A stretch of DNA of 11,726 nt from a bacterium (lineage in GTDB: Bacteria > CG03): contig VMTI01000221.1 of assembly GCA_013791675.1 (NCBI GenBank), positions 1 through 11,726 of the forward strand, in the 5' to 3' direction. Shown piece after piece: positions 1 to 6,271 of this stretch (position 1 is its first letter; each line of letters opens with the position of its first letter). Position numbers and translations under genes: made by a program. The notes under the pieces are model-generated. The model searched no databases. It saw only the letters and a list, made by a program, of their open reading frames with translations, and was not told the DNA's origin.

Positions 1-3000
1 TTTCGCTTTTTAAAAATACCGCGGGTTCGGTTAGTGCTTATCCATTTGGAACGGGAATAACCGGCGGTGTCAGGTCGGGTGATATTTGCGCCGGTGATTA
101 TAACGGCGACGGTATTCTTGATATTGCGATAACCGGCTGGCCGGGTGTTCTGGAAATTTACAAGGGTTCAGCCGGGGGTTTTTTTACCAAAATGTATTCG
201 GGATCCGAATTTCAGTATTCGTCTCTCTCGTGGGTTGATCTTGACGCGGACGGCGACCTTGACCTTTTTGTTTCAGGGTATGTCCAGCCGTCCTTAAAAA
301 CTGTTTGTGTTTATAATACAGCCGGCGGATTCGTTGAAGAACAGTTTCCACTGCCGGGATTTCAAAGCGGAGACATAGCTTTTGAAGATTATAATCAGGA
401 CGGCTGGCCTGACCTCGCGATAACAGGTGAAATAGACCTTTCCGCGACGGTAAAAAGCGCTGTTTATAAAAATCTGGGTTACGGCGAATTTGAGGAGACG
501 GTTTTTATTTCAACATCTGTTCAGAACGGCAGTTTAGCATGGTTTGACTATGATGCCGACGGCGATAGTGACCTTTTTATTTCGGGTTATGAAAAATTCG
601 CGACTCCGGAGGAAAGGCTCTACGTTTATAAAAATTCAGGTTCTCCAAACTATGACCTTGAATTCAGCACTTGGCTACCCTGTGTTGTGAACGGAAAAAT
701 AGTGTGCGGAGATATTAATAACAACGGTTATGGCGATGTTTTCCTGGTGGGGGAAAGCGCATCCGTGGCCGGGGCATTTTTTTACGAGTATAACAGCGCA
801 ACGGCCAAATTTGAATTAGGGCAATCTTTGCCGCCGCTCGGAAAAGGCTCATTAGCGGCTTTCGCCGATTACGACGGTGACGGTGATATTGATTTATTTT
901 ACTGCGGACAGGATACAAACACTTTATCCGGAAAATCATTTTTGTTTGAAAACAAATGCGTGTCCACAAACGCAGCGCCAAGCGCCGCTTCCAATCTTAA
1001 TGCCGATGTTGCCGCGGGCTATCTGGTGCTCGGCTGGGATGCGCCATCTGATGACTGGACGTTTCCCGCCGCGCTCAATTATTCGCTGATGATAGCCACT
1101 GTCACTAAATCTTCCTCTACGCTTTCAGGATGTATAGCGTCGCCTTTCAGGGGATACAACGCGCCCTGCCATATCGCCGGCAGTCCGTCCACGATTTTTG
1201 CGGGCATTGTAGAGGGAACAACTTATTTCTGGAATGTCAGAGCCATTGATGCCGCGGGGAAAGTGGGCCCATGGGCGGAAGAGCAGGTTGTTTATGTCAG
1301 CGGCGTGCCTCCGTCGGCTATTTCCAATCTTACCGCGCTTCCGGGTGCAATAGACGGAGTAATAACGTTAAAATGGACGGCCCCGGGGAATGACGGTACA
1401 TTCGGAAAATGTTCTTCATATCGTGTGAAATATTCTTCCGTCGTCGGCACAGTATCGGATGAAACGGAATTTAATTCGGCTTCTGCCTGGGCTCAGGCCT
1501 GGAAGCCGAAAATAGGCGGCTGGGTGGAATCAAAAACGCTGACCGGGCTGCGCCCGGGGGTAACATATTATTTCGGAATCAAGGGCACCGACGGTTTTTC
1601 TTATGGGACTTGGGGCACCGGCGGTTCGGCAAATATTAAACATTTCGCGCCGGCTCAGAATATTGTTCCTTCCTCTCCGACCTGGCCGGGAAGCAATTAT
1701 GTCGTTCCTGGCGACAGCTGCATTAATTTGAAATGGAATCTTAATACGGCAATAGACATTTCATCCTATACCGTTGAGATGTCCACGCAGGGAGGCTCTT
1801 TTGGGCATGTGGCATCCACATCCCACCCGAATAATTCATTGTCAGTGACGGGCCTCACCAATTTTGTCACTTATTATTTCAGACTCAGCGCAATTGATTG
1901 GACAGGTTATATAAGTACGTGGAGCGCTGTAAAGGGAGGTTATCCACGTGATACAAGTCCGCCGAATACCGTCACTGATCTTGCGGCGGAACGTTCATCC
2001 CCCGGAACTACGCTTCTTTCGTGGACGGCGCCGGGAGACTCGTGGAATACGAACGATAATCTGATAGGAGGTAAATACGAAATAGCCTGCGCTACATATT
2101 CATTTGCGGCCTCAACAGGCGCGTTTGCTTCAAATCTGCGGCTTGAGCTTTCCACAAGCGTCGCGAAAGGAACATACGTGAGTTCCGCTATAACTGGCCT
2201 TTATCATGACACCACATATTATTTCAGGCTCCGCACCGCAGACGAAGTGCCGAACTGGTCGGGTATTTCCAATATCAGTTACGCGAAAACCGTTGATACG
2301 GCTCCTCCGGCGGCCGTTACCGCTTTAACAGGGGCGACAGGCTTTAACGCCGGTGTTGTGGATTTGAGCTGGATATCTTCCGGTGATAACGAGTGGTCGG
2401 GAAATTTAACAGGAAATTTTAAAATAGATTACGCGACATATTCTTTATCGCTAAGTTCTCAGACGGCAAAAAAAATCATTTCGGCATCAAATCTGTCTTC
2501 AGGAACCCTTGTTTCATATTCCGTGGGCGGGCTTCTCGCGGGCGCAAGCTATTATTTCCGTTTGTGGTCTTTTGATGAGGAAAACAACAGTTCTTACGCG
2601 TCCAATATAGCTACGGCTTCAGCCCAGGCGGATTCCAACCCGCCTGATGTGAGGATATTAATTCCGGTTTCATCTTCGCCGTTAAAAAGCTACGGATGCC
2701 TTAGCTTGATTTCGGGAACAGCGGTGGATGATTACGGCGATGTTCGCGAAGTCAGCGTGAGTACAGGCGGATCCTCCGGCCCGTGGCACCTTGCGCAGAT
2801 ATCCGGAGCGGACTGGTCTTTTGATTGCGCCACTTTTACTTTTATCTCAGGCGGCAATCATACGATTCTTGCCCGCGCGAAGGATTCTTACGGCAATGAA
2901 ACAAGCTCTTATACCGTCGGGGTGTCTTCCGTTAATTTTTATTATGATAACTCGCCGCCTAACGAGGTGTCAGATTTGACCGCGTCAACGGGCTCACTTT

Positions 3001-4316
3001 CAGGATATATAGAGTTGGCATGGACTTCTCCGCATGACAATCCCGCGCAGGATACGGTTGCCGGATACATTCTTAAATACGCGACTTATACTCTCGCTGA
3101 CACAACGGCGTGGTGGGAACAGGCATTGGAGCTTGCATCCCCCGCGCCTGCCGCCGCGGGGGCCGCCGAGCATATGACGGTTACCGGACTTGACAGCGGC
3201 TCAACCTACTGGTTCGCTCTGAAATCATACGACGGAGTTGATTATTATAATTCAACGTCAGCCGTTTCAAACAGCGCTTTATGTATGGCGCGTTACGGCC
3301 CCGACGCCGTTACAAAGTTCCGCATAAATATAGCCACCGCGATTGTAAAAGGCGTTCCGGCGGCGTTTTCGGTATTGTGCCATAATCCGCATTATGAATC
3401 CGTGCCGGCGAGCTCCGCCGTTATCAGTGTTTCTTTTTCCGGCGCTGGCTGCGAGTTTTATCCTTCTTCGTACGATTTTGCGCTTGGCGACGGCGGCACA
3501 AAGACTTTTTCAAACTGTGTGATTTTTACGGGCTTCGGCGACAAAACTTTTCAAGTCGCATCCGGCGGGATTATTTCCTATTCCGCGGCTGTGCGCGTGA
3601 GCTCCGCGCCATCTTCGTCGGTGGGGGCTTCCGGAGAAGTTGTTTGGGCCGCTTCCAACATAAAACTTGTAATACCGCCGGGCGCTATGCCTTCAAATAA
3701 GACACTGCGCCTGGATATGCTTACGGATAACGCGGATATTCCTTCTTATGCCGGCTCAACAATCACCGCCTCAGCCTGCGAAATCAAACAGCTTTCGGGA
3801 GAGGATATTATTTTTAACACCGCCGCTACGCTCACGTTGTCATTTCTTGATAACGACAATGACACAAACGAAGACAAAACAGGGGTGTCTGAAAATTCTC
3901 TCGGGCTTTTCTTTTATGACGGAAAATTATGGAGGATTCTGGACGAGGGGGCCGGTTTGTCGGCTTCTTCTGTCGCGACGGGAAATGTTTTTGTGTCAAA
4001 AGTTTACAGAACCGGAAAATACGCCATATTCCCGAGGGCGGGGGTGTCGCGAAGCATTTCGGGAGTCAAACCCAAAAGGAAAATAATAACGCCGTATTCC
4101 GCCGGCTCCAATGATGCTATAGAGTTCACGGGCGCGACTGAGCCTTTTACGGTGCAAGTCTATTCAGCGTCTGGAAAAAAGGTGTTTGAGGGACAGAATT
4201 GTTATACATGGGCGGGGGTAACAACTTCAGGCGCGAAGGTGCCGGGTGGAATTTATTTTTATGAAATGGTGTCTCCCGCGGGCACAATAACGGGCGCGGT
4301 GGTGGTGGCGAAATGA
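1..4316 (+). CDS. Giant exported FG-GAP / fibronectin-III repeat protein with secretion-type C-terminal domain (5' truncated)
   Basis: The reading frame is open from base 3 with no stop before the ATG at 192, so the gene enters from outside the window. 1437 codons are visible. Modules in order (by nucleotide): six FG-GAP/VCBS calcium-loop repeats (about 60-950); three Fn3-like domains (about 968-1955); two more Fn3 domains (about 1956-2625); an Ig-like module (about 2640-2945); a sixth Fn3 (about 2950-3290); an invasin/filamin-like Ig module (about 3300-3600, with the pattern 'YPSSYDFALGDGGTKTF'); a ZU5-like segment (about 3630-4050, 'VIPPGAMPSNKTL'); and a C-terminal FlgD-Ig-like domain (about 4100-4313). 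This architecture is typical of large surface or secreted adhesin-like proteins. No enzyme motif is visible. The N-terminal signal peptide would lie outside the window. The stop overlaps the next start (ATGA), which suggests co-translation with the barrel protein. The domain families are confident; the biological role is unknown. Confidence 0.88.
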   Translation, partial: SLFKNTAGSVSAYPFGTGITGGVRSGDICAGDYNGDGILDIAITGWPGVLEIYKGSAGGFFTKMYSGSEFQYSSLSWVDLDADGDLDLFVSGYVQPSLKTVCVYNTAGGFVEEQFPLPGFQSGDIAFEDYNQDGWPDLAITGEIDLSATVKSAVYKNLGYGEFEETVFISTSVQNGSLAWFDYDADGDSDLFISGYEKFATPEERLYVYKNSGSPNYDLEFSTWLPCVVNGKIVCGDINNNGYGDVFLVGESASVAGAFFYEYNSATAKFELGQSLPPLGKGSLAAFADYDGDGDIDLFYCGQDTNTLSGKSFLFENKCVSTNAAPSAASNLNADVAAGYLVLGWDAPSDDWTFPAALNYSLMIATVTKSSSTLSGCIASPFRGYNAPCHIAGSPSTIFAGIVEGTTYFWNVRAIDAAGKVGPWAEEQVVYVSGVPPSAISNLTALPGAIDGVITLKWTAPGNDGTFGKCSSYRVKYSSVVGTVSDETEFNSASAWAQAWKPKIGGWVESKTLTGLRPGVTYYFGIKGTDGFSYGTWGTGGSANIKHFAPAQNIVPSSPTWPGSNYVVPGDSCINLKWNLNTAIDISSYTVEMSTQGGSFGHVASTSHPNNSLSVTGLTNFVTYYFRLSAIDWTGYISTWSAVKGGYPRDTSPPNTVTDLAAERSSPGTTLLSWTAPGDSWNTNDNLIGGKYEIACATYSFAASTGAFASNLRLELSTSVAKGTYVSSAITGLYHDTTYYFRLRTADEVPNWSGISNISYAKTVDTAPPAAVTALTGATGFNAGVVDLSWISSGDNEWSGNLTGNFKIDYATYSLSLSSQTAKKIISASNLSSGTLVSYSVGGLLAGASYYFRLWSFDEENNSSYASNIATASAQADSNPPDVRILIPVSSSPLKSYGCLSLISGTAVDDYGDVREVSVSTGGSSGPWHLAQISGADWSFDCATFTFISGGNHTILARAKDSYGNETSSYTVGVSSVNFYYDNSPPNEVSDLTASTGSLSGYIELAWTSPHDNPAQDTVAGYILKYATYTLADTTAWWEQALELASPAPAAAGAAEHMTVTGLDSGSTYWFALKSYDGVDYYNSTSAVSNSALCMARYGPDAVTKFRINIATAIVKGVPAAFSVLCHNPHYESVPASSAVISVSFSGAGCEFYPSSYDFALGDGGTKTFSNCVIFTGFGDKTFQVASGGIISYSAAVRVSSAPSSSVGASGEVVWAASNIKLVIPPGAMPSNKTLRLDMLTDNADIPSYAGSTITASACEIKQLSGEDIIFNTAATLTLSFLDNDNDTNEDKTGVSENSLGLFFYDGKLWRILDEGAGLSASSVATGNVFVSKVYRTGKYAIFPRAGVSRSISGVKPKRKIITPYSAGSNDAIEFTGATEPFTVQVYSASGKKVFEGQNCYTWAGVTTSGAKVPGGIYFYEMVSPAGTITGAVVVAK
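96..908 (+). repeat. Six FG-GAP/VCBS calcium-binding loop repeats (predicted beta-propeller blades)
   Basis: Six loops of the form D-x-[DN]-x-[DN]-G-x-x-D, each followed by a short hydrophobic strand and G, start at bases 96, 237, 387, 546, 711 and 867 (spacing 141-165 bases, about 47-55 residues). Examples are DYNGDGILDIAITG, DLDADGDLDLFVSG and DYDGDGDIDLFYCG. The fifth (DINNNGYGDVFLVG) is the most diverged, with Asn replacing an Asp. In known FG-GAP/VCBS proteins such loops bind calcium and sit between propeller blades. A full propeller usually has seven blades, so at least one more repeat probably lies upstream of the window. Confidence 0.85.
968..3290 (+). repeat. Array of six fibronectin type III domains with one Ig-like insert
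   Basis: Six Fn3-like units each contain a proline-rich start (for example PPSAISNLTA, PPNTVTDLAA, PPAAVTALTG, PPNEVSDLTA), a W-x-[AS]-x-[GS] strand and a late [TS]-Y-[YFW]-[FW] strand. The late strands are TYFWNVRAID (base 1221), TYYFGIKGTD (1563), TYYFRLSAID (1869), TYYFRLRTAD (2214), SYYFRLWSFD (2547) and TYWFALKSYD (3204). The underlying DNA also repeats (ATTATTTC within the TYYF codons), which suggests expansion by duplication. An Ig-like module of a different kind (about 2640-2945) interrupts the array before the last Fn3. Such arrays usually act as spacers that hold functional domains away from the cell. Confidence 0.82.
4101..4313 (+). other. FlgD-Ig / type-IX-like C-terminal domain of the giant protein
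   Basis: The last about 70 residues form a compact beta module with the pattern 'FTVQVYSASGKKVFEGQ', then 'YTWAGVTTSGAKVPGGIYFYEM', and a short terminal strand ending GAVVVAK. This matches the FlgD-Ig/gliding-motility C-terminal style, in which a V-Y-x-x-x-G-(KR)-x-V strand precedes W-x-G-x-x-x-x-G-x-x-(VL)-x-x-G-x-Y-x-(FY). In Bacteroidota the related domain is the type IX sorting signal. In other diderm phyla the same fold occurs without a proven export route. The assignment comes from pattern recognition only. Confidence 0.7.
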
Positions 4317-5434
4317 AAAATAAAAAATTATTTATTTTTCTGTCAGTAGTCAGCTTTCATCTTTCAACCGCTTTCGCGTATTTTGAGGATTCCCCCCAGA
4401 GTTTCAGCAAGCTTTCATTTGCCGATAGTCCCGCATCTTTTTCAGGAACAAAACTGGATATGGTTTATCATTTGCCTTACCGCGGCATTGACGAGGATTT
4501 TTCATCATATTATCTGGGCGCGTCGTGGGAAGGGCGAAAATTGGCGGTTGGATTCTCGCGCAGTGATTTCGGTTTTGACAGTGTTTATAACGAACAGATT
4601 ACCCGTCTTTCTCTCGGATGGAAAGTGAACAATGCCTGGAAAACGGGTATCGCGCTCAAACAGTTTGCCATAAAGTTCAGCCCCGACAGTTATACATCGG
4701 ATGATCCGTATTTTTCAAAAACATCGGCTGCCGCTATGGACGCTGATATAGGCGCCGTAAAACAAACGTCAAAAGGCGATATCGCTTTTAATATTACAAA
4801 TCTGCTGGGTTCAGGCATAGGCCTTGTCGGAACCGAACCCCTTAACAGAATCGTTTCTGTCGGATGGAGTTTACCTTTTAGCGTATTTAACAGGCGTCAT
4901 TTATTTTTTGCGGAACTGGCGGCGAATGATTCGGACAATTTTGAAAGTTTTGATTACCGCTCGGCTCTGGAATCCCGTATTGCGTCAAATGCCGTTTTCA
5001 GAATGGCCTTTGACCGATATTATTTTGTGCCGTCGGCGGAATTCAGCTACCCGCTTGAAGGCAAGTACGATATAGGCGCGGGTTTTGCATACAGGTATCC
5101 ATATAACACTTTCAACGGCTTTACGCAGTTTACGACGCTGATAACTATTAGGAAGAAAATAAAAACTGACACTGGAAGCGCTTTGATGAAAGAAAATGAA
5201 ATTAAAAACGAAAAATCTGACGGAGCTGAAAGTAAAGCGGCGCGCGAAGAAACCTCCGAGCCTGCGCGATTGATGAAAGGAAAATATTTTAATACCGCTG
5301 TAAAGTATTATGAAAGCGGTGAATATGAAAAAGCTATAGAGCAGTGGGAGAAACTGCTGGAAATGGAGCCCGAACATTCCGAATCAAAGAGGCTCATAAA
5401 AAAATCCAGGGAGAAATTAAATGAGACTAAATAA
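4313..5434 (+). CDS. Outer-membrane beta-barrel protein (PorV/OMPP1-like) with C-terminal TPR
   Basis: The protein has 373 residues. Residues 1-22 look like a signal peptide: a KNKK basic start, a hydrophobic core and cleavage after AFA. Residues about 23-280 show alternating hydrophobic/polar strands rich in aromatics and glycine, with strand ends such as 'YYLGASW', 'LSLGWKV', 'DADIGAV' and 'GAGFAYRYPY', consistent with an outer-membrane beta-barrel in the PorV/OMPP1 manner. The usual N-terminal 'NPAGL' signature of PorV proteins is not seen. Residues 281-319 are a charged linker, and residues 320-373 form a TPR-like helix pair ('AVKYYESGEYEKAIEQWEKLL'), presumably periplasmic. The start overlaps the stop of the giant protein (ATGA), and the next gene starts 14 bases before this one ends. 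It may be the outer-membrane partner of the upstream secreted protein; that is inference from context. Confidence 0.72.
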   Translation: MKNKKLFIFLSVVSFHLSTAFAYFEDSPQSFSKLSFADSPASFSGTKLDMVYHLPYRGIDEDFSSYYLGASWEGRKLAVGFSRSDFGFDSVYNEQITRLSLGWKVNNAWKTGIALKQFAIKFSPDSYTSDDPYFSKTSAAAMDADIGAVKQTSKGDIAFNITNLLGSGIGLVGTEPLNRIVSVGWSLPFSVFNRRHLFFAELAANDSDNFESFDYRSALESRIASNAVFRMAFDRYYFVPSAEFSYPLEGKYDIGAGFAYRYPYNTFNGFTQFTTLITIRKKIKTDTGSALMKENEIKNEKSDGAESKAAREETSEPARLMKGKYFNTAVKYYESGEYEKAIEQWEKLLEMEPEHSESKRLIKKSREKLNETK

Positions 5435-5930
5435 ATATCTCAAAGGGCGCAGGGGCATGACTTTGATAGAGCTCACGATTGTTATTGCTATTTCAGGCAT
5501 CTTAATAGTGGGGATATTAAAACTTTTCCAAACATCGTCTGATATATGGACATCGTCATTGCACTCAATAGCCATACAGCAAAAGGGCCGCACAGCGCTT
5601 GAGGAGATCACGCGTTTCGTCAGGCAGTCAACAAGCCCCGTCACGGGCATAAGCCCCGCGATAGGCGGCACTTCCTCGTCGCTAAAATTCGCTTTTATGA
5701 AAGACACAAGCACCATCGTGAATATGGAATATTTTAAAAGCGGCAGCGCGCTTTACCGCGTTTCCGGCAATTCAACTTCAACTCTTATAGAAAATTATGT
5801 TGACAGCATATATTTCAAGCATGTTTCTTCATATGTGGTCACAATTGAAACTTTTACTCTCACCAAAGGCACGGGCAAAAATCAGAAAACACTGACCTTT
5901 GAAAGAACAATAAACATCCGCAACCGTTAA
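5421..5930 (+). CDS. Type II/IV secretion pseudopilin (prepilin-type N-terminus; GspJ/PilW-like)
   Basis: The protein has 169 residues. The N-terminus MRLNKYLKGRRG|MTLIE carries the prepilin peptidase site (Gly at -1, Glu at +5 of the mature protein), followed by a hydrophobic helix (about residues 14-36) that anchors pilin subunits in the inner membrane and packs in the filament core. A polar alpha segment ('KGRTALEEITRFVRQS') and a beta-rich C-terminal half follow, as in minor pseudopilins of the GspJ/PilW type. The subtype is a guess. The start is supported by AGGGAGA at 5408-5414, six bases before ATG, inside the end of the barrel gene. It is the last gene of the cluster. No other pilus or secretion gene is visible, so assembly must rely on a machine encoded elsewhere. 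Confidence 0.82.
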   Translation: MRLNKYLKGRRGMTLIELTIVIAISGILIVGILKLFQTSSDIWTSSLHSIAIQQKGRTALEEITRFVRQSTSPVTGISPAIGGTSSSLKFAFMKDTSTIVNMEYFKSGSALYRVSGNSTSTLIENYVDSIYFKHVSSYVVTIETFTLTKGTGKNQKTLTFERTINIRNR

Positions 5931-5954
5931 ATGTAGAATGGCATTGCGGTTTTT
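5918..5954 (+). terminator. Intrinsic terminator of the surface-protein cluster
   Basis: CCGCAA (5918-5923) pairs with TTGCGG (5944-5949). An inner helix CCGTT (5924-5928)/AATGG (5937-5941), including one G-U pair, continues it, with a two-base bulge at 5942-5943 and an eight-base loop. Five T residues (5950-5954) follow. The 5' arm lies in the last codons and stop of the pseudopilin gene. The hairpin separates the surface cluster from the B12 operon. Confidence 0.75.
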
Positions 5955-5975
5955 ATGACAAAAAACAAAGGCCTC

Positions 5976-6004
5976 TTGACAAAAAAATCAGCTTTTTTTA
6001 TGCT
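5976..6004 (+). promoter_or_regulatory. Sigma-70-type promoter of the cobalamin operon
   Basis: A perfect -35 hexamer TTGACA (5976-5981) is followed by exactly 17 bases and a -10-like TATGCT (5999-6004, four of six consensus bases). The predicted start of transcription is near 6011, which coincides with the first base of the helix that closes the B12 aptamer. That agreement supports both calls. Confidence 0.72.
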
Positions 6005-6010
6005 TAAGTG

Positions 6011-6118
6011 TTTTTGCAGGGGAAGAGCTGTGTAATTCAGCCGCTGCCCCGCAACGGTGAATCCCATTGGAGATAAGACGCCGGGCGTCTGAAGGGAAAG
6101 TCCGAAAACCTGTAAAAA
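6011..6118 (+). ncRNA. Cobalamin (B12) riboswitch aptamer
   Basis: A closing helix TTTTTGCAGG (6011-6020)/CCTGTAAAAA (6109-6118) brackets the conserved core. The core has GGGGAA (6019-6024); a P4 hairpin GCTG/CAGC (about 6027-6041) with loop TGTAATT; P5 CCG/CGG closing loop CTGCCCCGCAA (6044-6054), which matches the family CnGnCCCGCnA loop; GGTGAA (6056-6061); a P6 helix TCCC/GGGA (6062-6065/6094-6097); a side hairpin AGACGC-CGG-GCGTCT (6076-6090); and the B12 box AAGTCCGAAAACCTGTA (6098-6114). Known members bind adenosyl- or hydroxo-cobalamin and repress downstream B12 genes, in keeping with the operon that follows. The 5' half of the closing helix abuts the core directly, so the aptamer is compact. 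Confidence 0.93.
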
Positions 6119-6240
6119 TATTTATCCCGTTAGAGAAGGTTAGTTAATCGGGATTTGCTTCGCGGGAGGAAAAGTGAAAGTTCACCGTTCCGTTAGAGAA
6201 TAATCTTTTAACGGCGGCGGTGGATATAAGCTTTATGGAG
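6119..6240 (+). promoter_or_regulatory. Riboswitch expression platform with two related hairpins
   Basis: This 122-base stretch between aptamer and terminator holds hairpin 1 (ATCCCG 6124-6129/CGGGAT 6149-6154, continued by TTA 6130-6132/TAA 6145-6147) and hairpin 2 (outer CACCG 6183-6187/CGGTG 6218-6222, inner CCGTTA 6190-6195/TAACGG 6209-6214, plus AGA/TCT). The two 5' arms share the direct repeat CCGTTAGAGAA (6127-6137 and 6190-6200). GGTTAGTT (6138-6145), in the loop side of hairpin 1, can pair with seven of eight bases of the terminator's 5' arm. GCGGG (6162-6166) is complementary to CCCGC in aptamer loop L5 and is a candidate partner for the L5-L13 kissing contact. The pairings are read directly from the sequence; the switching mechanism is inferred. 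Confidence 0.6.
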
Positions 6241-6266
6241 AACCAACCGCAAGGTTGGTTTTTTTT
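6241..6266 (+). terminator. Riboswitch-controlled intrinsic terminator directly before cobU
   Basis: A perfect 8-bp stem AACCAACC (6241-6248)/GGTTGGTT (6253-6260) with a GCAA (GNRA) tetraloop runs into eight consecutive T (6259-6266). The run ends five bases before the cobU ATG. No Shine-Dalgarno sequence lies between hairpin and start codon, so the hairpin also fills the space where one would be expected. Confidence 0.88.
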
Positions 6267-6271
6267 ATTAT

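Noticed and set aside
192..194. ATG 192 as the start of the giant protein
   Set aside because: The frame is open back to base 3 and encodes another FG-GAP loop (DYNGDGILD) upstream, so the gene begins outside the window.
4985..5377. Antisense frame of 130 codons opposite the barrel/TPR gene
   Set aside because: The + strand gene has a signal peptide, beta-strand pattern and TPR. The antisense frame has no ribosome site or recognisable motif.
6127..6200. CRISPR-like repeat from the two CCGTTAGAGAA copies
   Set aside because: Only two copies of 11 bases, each part of an RNA hairpin in the riboswitch platform; no array or cas genes.
5931..6271. Small protein gene in the intergenic region
   Set aside because: The space is fully explained by terminator, promoter, B12 aptamer, expression platform and second terminator. 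Only the nine-codon leader frame has a plausible ribosome site, and it is reported as a finding, not as a gene.
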